A stretch of 64,000 nucleotides of DNA from Ochotona curzoniae (GCF_017591425.1 NW_024466218.1:14460001-14524000), one strand, 5' to 3'; shown: positions 47,015 to 57,707, counted from the first letter of the stretch. Notes: generated by a model from the sequence alone, not told the origin. Numbers and translations are program-made.

Positions 47015-48200
47015 TATTATGTGAAATGTGGGTTTTAAAAAGTTGAAAATACTTTTTCCTCTTCACATTCCAAAAAGTGGCATCCCCAAAAGCCTTTTAC
47101 CAGCAGAAGTTTCCTTGATCAGATAAATGGCTTCTACGACTTCCTGTGTCTCCACAAATGGAAACCCTACAGGAAGATTTGAACTTGACATGGCGCTTCT
47201 CTGATCAGAACATATCTTCCCTATTACTTCACTTCTTTTTCTATTCTCAAATGTTGTTCCGTTTTCACCCAGTGTAACCCTGGTGTATTTCTTCAAAATT
47301 TAAGAACATGTTAAAGAAAATTAGGCTAACAATAATTTCCAAATCAGTAATAAAGACGTTTCGAGAATTTAAATTCAATGCATAAAAAATAGTCATTTAA
47401 ACAGGTTCCTTTTCAACTTTCCCTTTGACTTTGTGTTTTTCCACCAGCCTCTGTCTGCTGGCTTTCGGAGCACAGTTACTGAAGACACACGCCATGTGCA
47501 GGAGTCCTGAATTAGGCTTCAATTTGAGCTTTTACAGAATCTCACTTCAAAGCTGTTCAGAAGAGCTTTCTGGGTTGCCCAGCTTCAAAGTGTACTGGAG
47601 ATTATTTAACTTCATTAACCAGAGCAATCCCACAGACAAAGGCAGGCTGAAGTCAAAGCAACACTGCAGACATCAGACATCATTGCCTTTGCTCTTAGTT
47701 TTCCCCTCAGCTTAATAAAGCCAATCACCCATTTAAACCTGTGTCCGAACAGTGTACCACGCACGTCACTGTCTGTCTTCGTGTTTCAGTGTGTGCGTCT
47801 GCGTGTGTGTATGAACATATTCTGCTCGCGGATGGGAAAGGCTTTGCACTCACAACTTAACCTTAGCATCCCCTTAGATTTCCTCCTTCTATCTTAAATA
47901 TTCCTTGTTATATCTACCTTGAGGATAATGATGAAGCATATGAATTCCTCTTTAAACAAACACAATAGCCTATTTCCAAAAGTCACATTATGAGGCACAG
48001 CTGCCATAACATCTGACAAATACCCACAGTCAAGGATATGACCTAGCAAATCAGAGCGCACGCCCTCATTTTTCTCCTATTTGAGAATTTATCTCCCCTT
48101 CCTTCAGAGCATTTGTCACCCTGCCTTTATCCATGGCAACCCTTCTTATTTCAGTGCTTTTACTTTTATCCACAAAATAAATTTACATTTCTAGCTGTTA
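47015..48200. other. Intergenic sequence, no supported feature
   Basis: A 96-codon frame at 47425-47715 and a TG-rich run near 47790-47810 are present. CTATTTCCAAAAGTCACATTATGAGGCAC near 47970 weakly recalls reversed MLT1. No gene call. Confidence 0.4.
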
Positions 48201-48228
48201 TAAATTTCTTTTTCTTCTTCTTCTGTGG

Positions 48229-48384
48229 TTTTTTTTTTTTTTTTTTTTTGGGTAGGGACACTTTACTTCAAGAAGATTGAAACCTAAAGAACTCCGAAAG
48301 ACAAGACATGGAGGAGGAAAAGCACTGCTTTCCTTCATATCCTGGCACAGATGAGAACAAATCAAAATAAGAATGAATCCTCTT
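48229..48384 (-). pseudogene. Possible 3' UTR retrocopy with poly(A) tail
   Basis: A T21 run at 48229-48249 reads as a poly(A) tail on the minus strand. An AGTAAA-type signal sits about 15 nt upstream of it. A short shared word TCTGTGG on both sides may be a residual TSD. No parental mRNA is recognised, and the adjacent CpG-bearing sequence 48430-48500 may or may not belong to it. Confidence 0.35.
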
Positions 48385-48739
48385 TCCGTCTGTGGAGTCA
48401 GGCTGTCTCCGCTCATCTCTCTATTGAAGAGCACCGCGGGAGGATGGTGCACGTCCGGGCTCTCCGGGTTGGCTCGGAAGCTGGCAGGGATGGCGTGGTT
48501 TGGGTGTGGCAGCTTTTTGTGCCCAGCACAGAAAATGTGTATTGCCCTTGTGTGTTACACGTTTATTCTTCGATTCATTAAATTTTAGACTCACATCAAG
48601 GCCTTCAAGATCTTTTTGCCCACAATCTCTGATAAGTAGGATGACAATATAATGTATTGCCCAAATGAAGATCCATTTGAGAATAAAAAAAGGGGTACTA
48701 TTAATAATAAGTCAATGACAACATACAAAGTAGGGACTG

Positions 48740-49175
48740 TGACAGCCTATAAGGGGAGAGTGGTCAGTGTGGGGTTAAGGACCTAGGTCACAAGCCTTGA
48801 TAAGCGCCACATGTCAACAGAAACCGGCTTCCAGGTGTCTCATTAACTGTGCCTTGTGACAGAAGAGTTAATTTCAGAAAGGTCTTTTAATCTGCAACGT
48901 GCATGGGTCACATAGCCCAAGGTCTCAAGATGAGTCACATCAAGCCAATGATCTAAGATAAATGAAATTAATGTTGCAACTGCATTCTTTTAACTGTTCA
49001 CCAGACTTGAGATGATAAAGGATTCTGACAGCATGGTTTTCCCCCCAGGCAAACCAATCCAAACTGACACGATCCAGTCTGATTTGGTCAAGTTGTCAAA
49101 GGGAGGCATGACGGCCTGCCCTACGTGTGTCCTCACCTCGGCAACCCCCAGGGTGTGAGGTTGCTCTATGCTGTT
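48740..49175. promoter_or_regulatory. Candidate conserved non-coding element
   Basis: SINE-free with dense regulatory words: AAGGACCTAGGTCACAAGG (nuclear-receptor half-site AGGTCA), ATGAGTCACATC (AP-1-like TGAGTCA near 48930), CCAATGATC and AAACCAATCC. Composition is balanced, in contrast with AT-rich flanks. Confidence 0.4.
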
Positions 49176-49179
49176 TTGG

Positions 49180-49630
49180 AACAGGAGGGGATGATCAACT
49201 GGCTTTTTTATTATTATTAATTGTTTGCGTTTTTATTTTCCACTCTTCTGGTTGTTCTCTTGGGCACTAGGATATCTGCAAGACATGCTTTCTCTTGCTG
49301 AAATTGTGTCAGTGCCAGAAACTGGCTAGAGGGGTTCATGTCCACCACCATGATTTATTGCATGTTGATATTTGAGTAGTTGCTTTTGCCAGTGGTGTCT
49401 AGCGAATCTGTTTTTGTATTTTGTAGGTATTTGATAACTAGGGGAGGTAAGACTACATAGAAAGTCCATTTATAGGACACTTCATTCGGCTTTTCTTGTG
49501 TAAGAGGGTTTGTTAATTTCTTTTTTCAGAAGTAATTGTGCTTTGAATTAGAAACTTTATCCTCAAATTCATGCCAGTGATATTTACAAGAGAAGTCTTT
49601 GGTAAGTAAGGAGGATTTAATAAGATCATC
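49180..49630. other. Spacer, no supported feature
   Basis: AT-rich, no repeats recognised. Confidence 0.5.
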
Positions 49631-49631
49631 A

Positions 49632-49770
49632 GAATGGGCCACCATGATGGCTCAGTGGCATTGCGAAAAGGGAAGAGAACATTGAGCTGGCACATGTGCC
49701 TTGCATCTCCATGTGCTACCCTCCAGCAGGTTATGCCACAACAAAACAAACAAATAAACAAGCAAACCAA
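49632..49770 (+). mobile_element. Possible CSINE head fragment with AAAC tail
   Basis: GGGCCACCATGATGGCTCAGTGGCATTGCG resembles a SINE A-box head. A CAAAACAAACAAATAAACAAG stretch ends it. The central SINE landmarks are not evident. Confidence 0.35.
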
Positions 49771-49789
49771 AACCTTTCGCAAATGCTGA

Positions 49790-50565
49790 GCCGCTGCCAG
49801 CAGCAGTATATTCTCAGAATTCCCAGCCTACAGAACTAAGAGGAAAGCAAACTTCTTTTCTTTGTAAATTATTCACTGTATTATTTCCCTACAGTAACAG
49901 AAAACAGATTAACTCCGGAACGCTGCACACATATTTGTGTCTTCACTCAGAAAAAAAGAATAAAGACTGAAATTTCAGCTGGACTACAGTACGCCTGTGT
50001 CAGAAAAGTGAGGATACATTCCAAATTTGCTCTTATGTATTTTACTGAAGGGAATTTGTACAAAAAGTATCTAGTCTTTGGTTTATAATAACATATTTAT
50101 TGATGAGTTTTATGGGTGGAGCCCTTCCCTAGGCCCTATAGGTGTCCTTGCTCAAAAGAAGATTAAAATCTGTGACAAGGAATAATTCAAGGACATGAAT
50201 GACTACATTATAAAGAGGAGGCAGGTTGCAGCATAATAAAATTCAAAGATTGCATTTTCAAAGTTGAAAGTAGCAAGAAGACAAGAGATTTTTCATGAAT
50301 AAAATGATATTTAAGGTGGGATCTGAAGAGGTGAGTTGAATTCTGACTTAGACAAATACAAAACAAGAAAATGTCCAGAATGAAAAAAAATACCTTGAAT
50401 CGAGGCATGTAAACAAGAAAATATTTAAAGGATTGCAGCTAGGGAATACGCAGTACACCTGAGATAGAATTAGAAGCCTAAAATAAGTGGTACAAGGTTA
50501 GTATTGGCTCAAGTGGTTCTAGATTCCTTCTCAGGAGGAATCAAAATAGTACATTTTTTTGATAT
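49790..50565. other. AT-rich spacer, no supported feature
   Basis: No gene or recognised repeat. Confidence 0.5.
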
Positions 50566-50569
50566 TCAA

Positions 50570-51135
50570 ACAAATGCTACTTTTAATCAAAGTTGTTGTG
50601 TTTCAAATAGCTAAGCATGCTATTTTCTTGAAAAATCATGATATCTGTTTCCCTTAGTTATTTCCCCTTTATTGAGTGAGCTAAACAGAGGGGTTTTTTG
50701 GCTCATCTCGTGAATAGGTTAATGCCCTGTCTGGTCCTCTCTCTCTCACTAGAAGCAAAATGCTTGGTCAGAGAGAAATACCTTTTCACAGGCGGGAGAA
50801 TTTTCTTCCTGTTGAGATTTGGAGTTTTGAAATTGGGACAATGCTATTTTCAGGAAGCTTTAATGGATTCATTCAGTGCTTCAAACCTGGTAAGAAGGCT
50901 GCTGCACTCCAACTGAGCAGAACCCAGCCAACTCCGAAGTGCTGCTGCCTGACGTTTGCAGCAGTCCACCTGCCATGCACCCAGAGCTTTCCGTCCCAAT
51001 CAGCAGGATATCTGCTCTGGCTTCAAGCCTTGGCCTCCTGTATTCTAACGGGGCTGCCTGGAGCCCTTACTGCTGTCAGGCCCCGCATTTAGTTCCCTAA
51101 TGTAGCTGACCAGTTTCTAGGCTGGCAGAAAACCA
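50570..51135. promoter_or_regulatory. Possible conserved block
   Basis: SINE-free, rising GC toward 50900-51090. A 110-codon frame at 50760-51092 overlaps a 72-codon frame; neither has a recognisable domain. Confidence 0.25.
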
Positions 51136-51139
51136 TCGT

Positions 51140-51790
51140 ACAGATGGGGTCAGTATGAATATCCAAGTGGCAAATCAAAGTAAATGCAGATGGGAACACA
51201 AGATGTAGACCAAACCCCATCCAAATATGATGGGGTTTTAGGGAGATTAAACCTGCTAATCAGTGACCTTGGAACCATGCTCATTGGTTAGTTCATAAAT
51301 AAAAATTTATTTGAATTGTTTTGAGTAGTAAATTCAACTCAGGGGCTAGGATGAAATACAATGAATTCAGCTCATTTTATTCCCTGAGGGTCATAGGCAG
51401 GTGTATGAAATAACAGGCCCTATACTATTTGCATATGATTAGCATATAATTTGCATTTATCTATGGAGATTCTGCAGTTTGTTCTCAGACTCTTTTCAAG
51501 TGAACATTTCTTTAAATTTGTTTCCTTTTGTGGAAAATCTTGTTTTATCTTTTCTAATATTTCTCAAGTCTTAGCAGAAATATTCAGGGAAAAGAAGGTG
51601 CAACTTAATTATAATGATGCTCAGCAAATAACTCTACTGACATCAGTGAGAACCATGCAAATACGACCTCCCTGAGCGTGTTTAGACAACCGCCATGAGA
51701 GAACGGGCTCAACCTCCCAGGGTAAGAAACGTACAATTCTCCCTACAAGAAGGTCCAACCTCGGTCTAGTCTCTGGATTTTGAGCAAGTG
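51140..51790. other. Spacer with one 10-bp perfect hairpin
   Basis: Inverted repeat AAACCCCATC / GATGGGGTTT at 51212-51238. Otherwise AT-rich without recognised features. Confidence 0.5.
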
Positions 51791-51877
51791 AATGAACTCC
51801 AGTTTTCTTTTCACATTTTTAAAAATTTATTTTATTTTATTAGAAAGTCAAATGTACAGAGAGGAGGACAGACAGAG

Positions 51878-51937
51878 AGGAAGATCTTATCGCTCCTTGG
51901 CCTTTTGGCTAAGATCAAGTGTAGACAGGAAGATCTT
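51878..51937 (+). pseudogene. 36-nt 5' fragment of U2 snRNA inserted with 11-bp TSD
   Basis: 51889-51924 matches the first 36 nt of U2 snRNA with two mismatches (U7 to C, C10 to T). It includes CGGCC-like TTGGCCTTTTGGCTAAGATC and AAGTGTAG, which cover stem I and the 5' part of the branch-site region. It is flanked by identical AGGAAGATCTT at 51878-51888 and 51927-51937. A retrotransposed, 3'-truncated U2 pseudogene; not functional. Confidence 0.92.
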
Positions 51938-51976
51938 CCATTTTCTGAATCATTCCCAAAGCGACCACAATGGCTG

Positions 51977-52006
51977 GAGCTGAGCTGAGCTGAGCTGAGC
52001 TGAGCT
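51977..52006. repeat. (GAGCT)6 pentanucleotide array inside a SINE
   Basis: Six perfect GAGCT units. They arise from the SINE-internal GGAGCTGAGC sequence. Confidence 0.97.
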
Positions 52007-52229
52007 GAAGCCAGAAGCCTGGAGCCTCTTCCAGTTCTCCCATGCAGGAGCAGGATTCCAAGGCTTTGGGCCGTCCTCGACTGCTTTCCCAGGTCACAAG
52101 CAGGAAGCTGAATGGGAAGCGGGGCTGCTGGTATATGAACCTGTGTGCATAGGGGAACTTGGTGCATGCAAGGTGAGAACTTTAGCCGCTAGGCTACTGC
52201 GCTGGGGCCTGAACTCCGGTTTTCCACTG

Positions 52230-52340
52230 CTCTTGATTATCGCCCTGGAAGGACTGTCTTTCAGTTCTCACATGCTGCCTCTTAGGATCAAATGAGGTAG
52301 CACATATACATGCTCGTAGTGAATATGTTGATCAAATAGA
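52230..52340 (+). mobile_element. MIR-like fragment
   Basis: TCTTAGGATCAAATGAGGTAGCACATATACATGC resembles MIR GTGAGGATTAAATGAGTTAATACATGTAAAGC. Short and weak. Confidence 0.4.
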
Positions 52341-54030
52341 ACAGTGCATTGATTTGGGGATTTAAAATATTGCATTAAAACACATTTTTATCTAATGAGT
52401 TTTCCCTGTGCATTAAACTAGGCCACTGAAATAAATGCCTCACTAACTTAATTTTAGTCCTTAGATTGAGCTAGCGTTAAATGATTTTAAAGAAGCAAAA
52501 AAGTTGTAGTCAGGCAAATACTACAGGAGAGTATGTTTAAAGAGAGCTACAGAGTATAATGTATATCAGAAGAAACCTTAGGATCCACATATTTGCAAAA
52601 ACATTTTGAATTGATAAATTTATTAAGCCCAAATTCTTCTTTGGAGGAAATTACTACATTCCCCAGCTTCTTATTCCTTGTAATGACCTAGAACCAGCTC
52701 CTTACCCTGGCTTTCAAAATCCAATGTTGCACACTTAGGGCACAATTCCTTAAGACACAATTAAGTATTTCAGTCAAGCACCCCTGGCTGTTACTCATAC
52801 ATCCCACCCACATTTCACCTCCTCTCTATTTGTTTCCCTTATTCTTCCGTGATAGAATGCTTCTCTCTTATTCAACAGAGGAAATAAAAAGAACCTGCGT
52901 GCAAGATTCAACTGAATCTTTTCTCCCGCTTTGTACCTCCCTAGACAGTCCAAAGGTGACCACAACAGACAGTACTGCCTTACAGTGTAAGAGCTAAGTA
53001 CATGGAGATCTAATGTCTGCTTAAGTATTTTCTGTCTTTCTCCTCTTTACTCTACCTGGTTAGTAAATCCCAAAGGGAATCTAAAGAGAAGACAACACGT
53101 CTTGGATTTTAATTTGTCTTCATAATTCTTTGCTAAATTTAGACATAATCTAAAAGTTAGCACTAAAATATAGTAACGCAACACTCCCCCTGCACAACGT
53201 CCTCTGTCTCTGTCATTTTCTCTCTCTGATTCTCTCAGAAACACAGAAACACATGCACTTTGACTATTATGGGCAATTTAGCTATAAGAAGCTACGGTAC
53301 TCGTATATTTCAAACCACCTAATTCAATATCATATAATTTTCATCTTTTTAGTATTTAAATTAGCATGTGTTTATAGCTTGCCTAAAAGCATACTAGAAG
53401 TTTTCTTGTGAATTTGCGAAGTTCGCTAACAAAATTATTAACTCCTCTGTGACTGAAGATATAGTTTCCCTCTTTGGTGTCATCTTTAGGAACTCCAACG
53501 TCTGTTGGAATTTTTAGCAAACATTGCATAGCAAAAACCCTTGAATGAACAGTTAACAACTATGGCTAGAAATATTTTTTTAAATAATTTTCTTTTCCAT
53601 AGATATTATATCCGAATTTGTTCTATACTTTGAAAAACTACTCATTAATTTGATTACATACTTAGGATTCAATCAAGGTAAATTTAAAATTCACTGAGCA
53701 TTTTTCTGCATCTTGTAAATAGTAAGTAAATGAATTTTAGAAGTTAAACTGTTTTTGCGTGGGGTGAAGAGGGGCAGAAGGGATTAAAAAAAGAAAACTG
53801 ATATATCTATATCTATGGTGTAATATAGGTAGGTAGATAGATCAATAAGTAGATATATGTGGAATATTGCATAATCACAATTTACAATGAAATTCTGTCT
53901 TTCTCAACAAAAGTTGGAATTCCTTAGACTTGGTCAATAAACTAGTCCCCACAAGACAAATATTGTGTTTTCTCTGGTTTGTGATAATACATAGAGTTTA
54001 AAAATGCAATATATGGGAACGAAATTGAAA
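52341..54030. other. AT-rich intergenic sequence
   Basis: 52620-52870 is pyrimidine-rich and perhaps old L2, unsupported. A degenerate GGTA/GATA run lies near 53825-53850. No gene. Confidence 0.45.
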
Positions 54031-54034
54031 ATCG

Positions 54035-54230
54035 TGCAGCAGAGGATGGGCCAAATCCTTGAGACCCAATACCCATATGGCACACCTAAAAGAAACTTCT
54101 AACTCCTGCCTTCAGATCAGCTCCGTTCTGACCACTGCAGCCATTTGGGGAGAGACTCATCAGATGGAAGACCTTTTCTCTATCTCTCCTTCTCTCTGTA
54201 AATATGCCTTCCAAAAAAGAATAAATCTGT
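54035..54230 (+). mobile_element. CSINE 3' half, 5'-truncated
   Basis: GATGGGCCAAATCCTTGAG, ACTCCTGCCTTCAGATCAGCTCCG, TTTGGGGAGAGACTCATCAGATGGAAGACC, TCTCTCCTTCTCTCTGTAAATATGCC, and an AATAAATC end. The entire 5' half, including both Pol III boxes, is missing. Confidence 0.85.
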
Positions 54231-54389
54231 TTATTATAAGGCAACATTCTTGAAGAATACAAAACAAATAAATATATACATGGAAAAGTGCATGCATATA
54301 TTCACATAGCTGAACTGTATAATGGGGACTAGCATACCAGGAAGTGAATATGTGCAACAGTAGATACCTGTGCTCCAGAATAAAAGGAG

Positions 54390-54650
54390 GACTCCCAATG
54401 AAACAGTCAAATATATCTGGTCAATATGATACTACATTTTCTCTTTGTCTATACCCATAAGTCTATGATGAACTTATGTAACAAAATGTTTAAGTTATAA
54501 CTGTCATTAAATAATTAAACTACTGTAACAATATGGGGAAAATGATGAGAAGCGAACAGCTGGAGGGAGAGAAGGAAGGGAGGAAAGGGGGGAATCTCTA
54601 TACCTACAAAAATGTCTCATCAGGAATAACAAAAATAAATTTAAAAATTA
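54390..54650 (+). mobile_element. Lagomorph-type L1 3' UTR end
   Basis: TTTGTCTATACCCATAAGTCTATGATG, then a polypurine tract GGAGGGAGAGAAGGAAGGGAGGAAAGG, AATCTCTATACCTACAAAAATGTCTCATC and AATAAATTTAAAA. A G-rich polypurine tract followed by a short A-rich terminus is characteristic of L1 3' UTRs. Confidence 0.6.
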
Positions 54651-54654
54651 TGAA

Positions 54655-55785
54655 CGCAATATAGTACATATTAAACAACTTAGGATCATGGACCCAAGCA
54701 AACAAACAAAAAACGCTGTAAATACAAAATATATAAAATGTGTTCCTTTTAAATAAATCAGAAAATGAATTCAAAGATTATGCTTCAATTCTGTACATTC
54801 TGTTGCCTGTTTGATGCAACTTGAGAGGCTGAGAGACACGAAGAGATAAACTGAGGAAGCCTTTATCTTTCAGTTGCTAAATGTGTGCAATATCTGAGAA
54901 AGTATTGGGTCACACCTAGGAGCTTGGAACTCCATTTAGTGCTGCTGTGTGGACTGAAGGGATTATTTCTTGGGTCTTCAGTGCTGCTCCCAGAGTCTAT
55001 GTCGGCCGCCAGCTGTAATCAGGAACAAGAGAAGAGGCAGACATCACAAAGAAGGATGCTGATTTGGGACATTGTCACAACTGGTACCTGAGCCACTGGA
55101 CCAACTGCTTTCTCTCACAAAGCCAACAGTGGTAGGTATTGAGAAAACTCATCTGTAATTAAATTTCTCAAAAAAATAAGCTGCTTTCAAACAGGAAAAA
55201 AAAAAGTGTCTTTGCAAAGGAATAACCGAGGGGATGCAGTGATGCTGACGGATTTATTAAACAAAAGAATCGAGAAACATTTTATCAGGTTGATTGTAAC
55301 TTCCTTACTAATAGCTTTCTTCCCGGTTCCATGGCTTGTTGTAAAATCATCCTTTCAGAAAGGAAATCTGCTTTGCTAAATGTGGCAGAAGATCTCACCC
55401 AAAAACTAAAAATGGGAAGTGAAAGACAAAAAGGAAAATTCTCCCCCAGGGACGTTTTCTGCAGAGTTGTGCTGCCTCGTGTTAGAGGACAGAAACCCCA
55501 GTTGGAGCTTCGGATTTCTTCCCTCTTGACTTCAGCTTTTGTTTTAGTTTTCTCCTTTTACTATTTCAGATACATTATTAACTGAACTCCGGAAGTGCTG
55601 GGAACACTGTCTCATGAGCACCGCTTTTTAAATTTTCAGAAATTTTAAATAGTTACTAAACTCTATTATGAAGATTAAATCATATATTGCTTAGAAAAAA
55701 GCATTACATGAAAAGCAAAAATGTATCTCCCTAAATATTTTACTACACGCTCTTGTGAATACTTGCACAGTAGAAACGTGACATA
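54655..55785. other. Intergenic sequence, no supported gene
   Basis: Less AT-rich islands at 54880-55090 and 55330-55600 carry frames of 68 and 84 codons with no recognisable domain. No repeat identified; either could be conserved non-coding DNA. Confidence 0.35.
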
Positions 55786-55789
55786 GTGC

Positions 55790-56355
55790 TGCATCATTTC
55801 ATCTCAATTCCACCTTCAGTTTTTTCGAACACGCAATTCAAACTGTGCAAACTAACAAACAGCACGTACTAGACCTTGAACTGTTATGTTACTGATTGTC
55901 TTAAGCACATGGTGGAGAATGGACTTTTTAGTGCAACAAAAGCAGTCGTCATGATTATGATCCCATAAATAGTTAATAGCACACAAACTAAGGGGCTATT
56001 TTTACAGCTTTTGAAAACGACTGTGCAACTCAGCAAATGATGTCATCCTTAAGTGAGTGAAGGATGAGTGTATCTTCATTGTTTTATTTCTGCTTACTGA
56101 AGCAGCTGTGACAGCAAGTTAACCCACGGCGAGGGTACTTGTTCACTGTCAGGAATCCCACAAAAAGCAACCAAATCTGAAATTGGCTAATTGCAGTGAG
56201 TATTATTCATTTTCATACTGTTTTAGAATTGTGTACAATGACATTGTAGCTTTCAAACCTTGAACAGTAATACATAAACATGTGATGCATATTCATATTC
56301 ATGGGAGACAAGCAAGAGGCTACACATTTTCCAGAAATTTACTATTGATAGCTAA
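55790..56355. promoter_or_regulatory. Candidate conserved non-coding element
   Basis: SINE-free block with MEF2-like GGCTATTTTTAC (about 55994), CRE/AP-1-like AATGATGTCATCC (about 56036), homeodomain-like GGCTAATTGCAG and repeated TTCATATTCATG words. Enhancer-like by motif density. Confidence 0.4.
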
Positions 56356-56359
56356 GTTG

Positions 56360-56890
56360 CTACCACAGGACTGAAAGTTTCATGTACTACATTTATGAGG
56401 TGTGACCACTTTCTTTTGCTAACAACAAACCTGTGATTTGAAATTCTGGAGTTGTGGAGTCCTAAGGCTGTTCTTATGAAGGCTTATGGATATTATAATT
56501 AGGGAATCTCCTATTTTTGATGCTTGCATCAGAAATCTTTTTATTTCTTTTTCAACATCAAAGATCTTTTTAGATACTGTAAATCTTACAGTTTAAAATG
56601 TAATTATCCAGATAATACTTATGTAACGAAAATGATCAGTGGAAAGGGTTATCATTTGCTGCATTTTTTTATACAACAAACTGTAGATACGAATTCAGGC
56701 CCTAGCTTATTTGATACCTAAATGACAAACGTCTACACACTCAAAAACAAAGCCAAGGGCCACAACGTGTGCTAGTTCACAAACTTGACTGCTTGTCAAA
56801 ATGACCTCAAGACTCTTCAAATGTAAACTTATTTTTGGTTTTAATCAGACTTACAACAAAATTGTTACAAAAGTGATACAAGATCTGATG
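56360..56890. other. AT-rich spacer
   Basis: No gene or recognised repeat. Confidence 0.5.
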
Positions 56891-56894
56891 TGCA

Positions 56895-57005
56895 AACTCC
56901 ACACCTCCAAGGTCACACAGTTACAGTGGTCAACAGAAAGCAAGGGTGGGAGTGTGATGTAGTTAAACCCAGGTGTGTGAGTTTGCTCAATTAATTCTGC
57001 ATTGT
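56895..57005 (-). mobile_element. MIR fossil, antisense
   Basis: CCTCCAAGGTCACACAGTTACAGTGG, AACCCAGGTGTGTGAGTTTGCTC matches reversed MIR (CAAGGTCACACAGCTAGTAAGTGG...AACCCAGGCAGTCTGACTCC). Confidence 0.6.
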
Positions 57006-57414
57006 TGCAATTCATGATTGCTTCTCTGTGTATATACTTCTCTTACCTATGACATGAGTCACAATGTTTTTCACAGTTTAACATTCTTCACATTAAAATG
57101 TACACATTATGATTTATGAATATCTGAAAGTCACTTTCAAAAACAAAATGCATTTTAACTCAATAGTTACACATTTTCTCATAACATTGTAAAAAACTGG
57201 GGCAAAGCTATTAAAACCGAAATTTAGTATGACTGAGTCAATCAGATTCAATAGCTTGACAGTCACAGAAATGAAAGAAATCTAGCTTAGAAAATTGTGT
57301 TGCAACATCATCCTTCTTTATTACTTATTTATTTAGCATGCTTATTCTGCTCATTAAAAAATACTATTAAATATTTCTTAAAAATGTTTCCTCATGTTCC
57401 TTAAGATCTTAGGA

Positions 57415-57600
57415 TAGAGCTGTGCACCTGGAGCCGGGTCTGGGTGCGGGGCTTGCGGACCTGAGCTGCAGCATCCTCGGGCGTGCACTAGAGATTGATT
57501 GGATATGGATGGCCGGATATGGCTAGGCCACAGCAGAGGTTGCCATGGGCAAAACCTGGATTTGGGGGACAAGCCAGGAGGAGGTTATTGTGGATTGTCA
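57415..57600. other. GC-rich island of unknown origin
   Basis: An abrupt change to GC-rich sequence (CTGGAGCCGGGTCTGGGTGCGGGGCTTGCGG) with a small GGATATGGATGGCCGGATATGG internal repeat, inside an AT-rich tract. It does not match the SINE or any family I recognise. The 64-codon minus-strand frame is proline/serine-rich and probably not real. Confidence 0.4.
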
Positions 57601-57707
57601 TGTCATTGACTAAAATACCTGGCACTTTCTAGAAAATGACTTAAATTCCTCTCGCATATTTCTGTATACACCTTTATAATGTAAATAAGATAAATAAGTT
57701 TTTCAGG

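Larger units (their letters stand above)
51793..52224 (-). mobile_element. CSINE, antisense, interrupted by U2 fragment, with 15-bp TSD
   Basis: Flanked by TGAACTCCAGTTTTC (51793-51807) and TGAACTCCGGTTTTC (52210-52224). Reversed tail, GACAGACAGAGAGGAAGATC, then a 36-bp insertion (51889-51924), then the rest of the body to the reversed head GCTACTGCGCTGGGGCC. A (GAGCT)6 expansion lies at 51977-52006. Confidence 0.95.

Noticed and set aside
51889..51924. Functional U2 snRNA gene
   Set aside because: Only the first 36 nt are present, with no snRNA promoter, Sm site or 3' box.
51977..52006. Immunoglobulin switch-like GAGCT repeats
   Set aside because: The GAGCT array lies inside a SINE and is only 30 bp; there is no immunoglobulin context.
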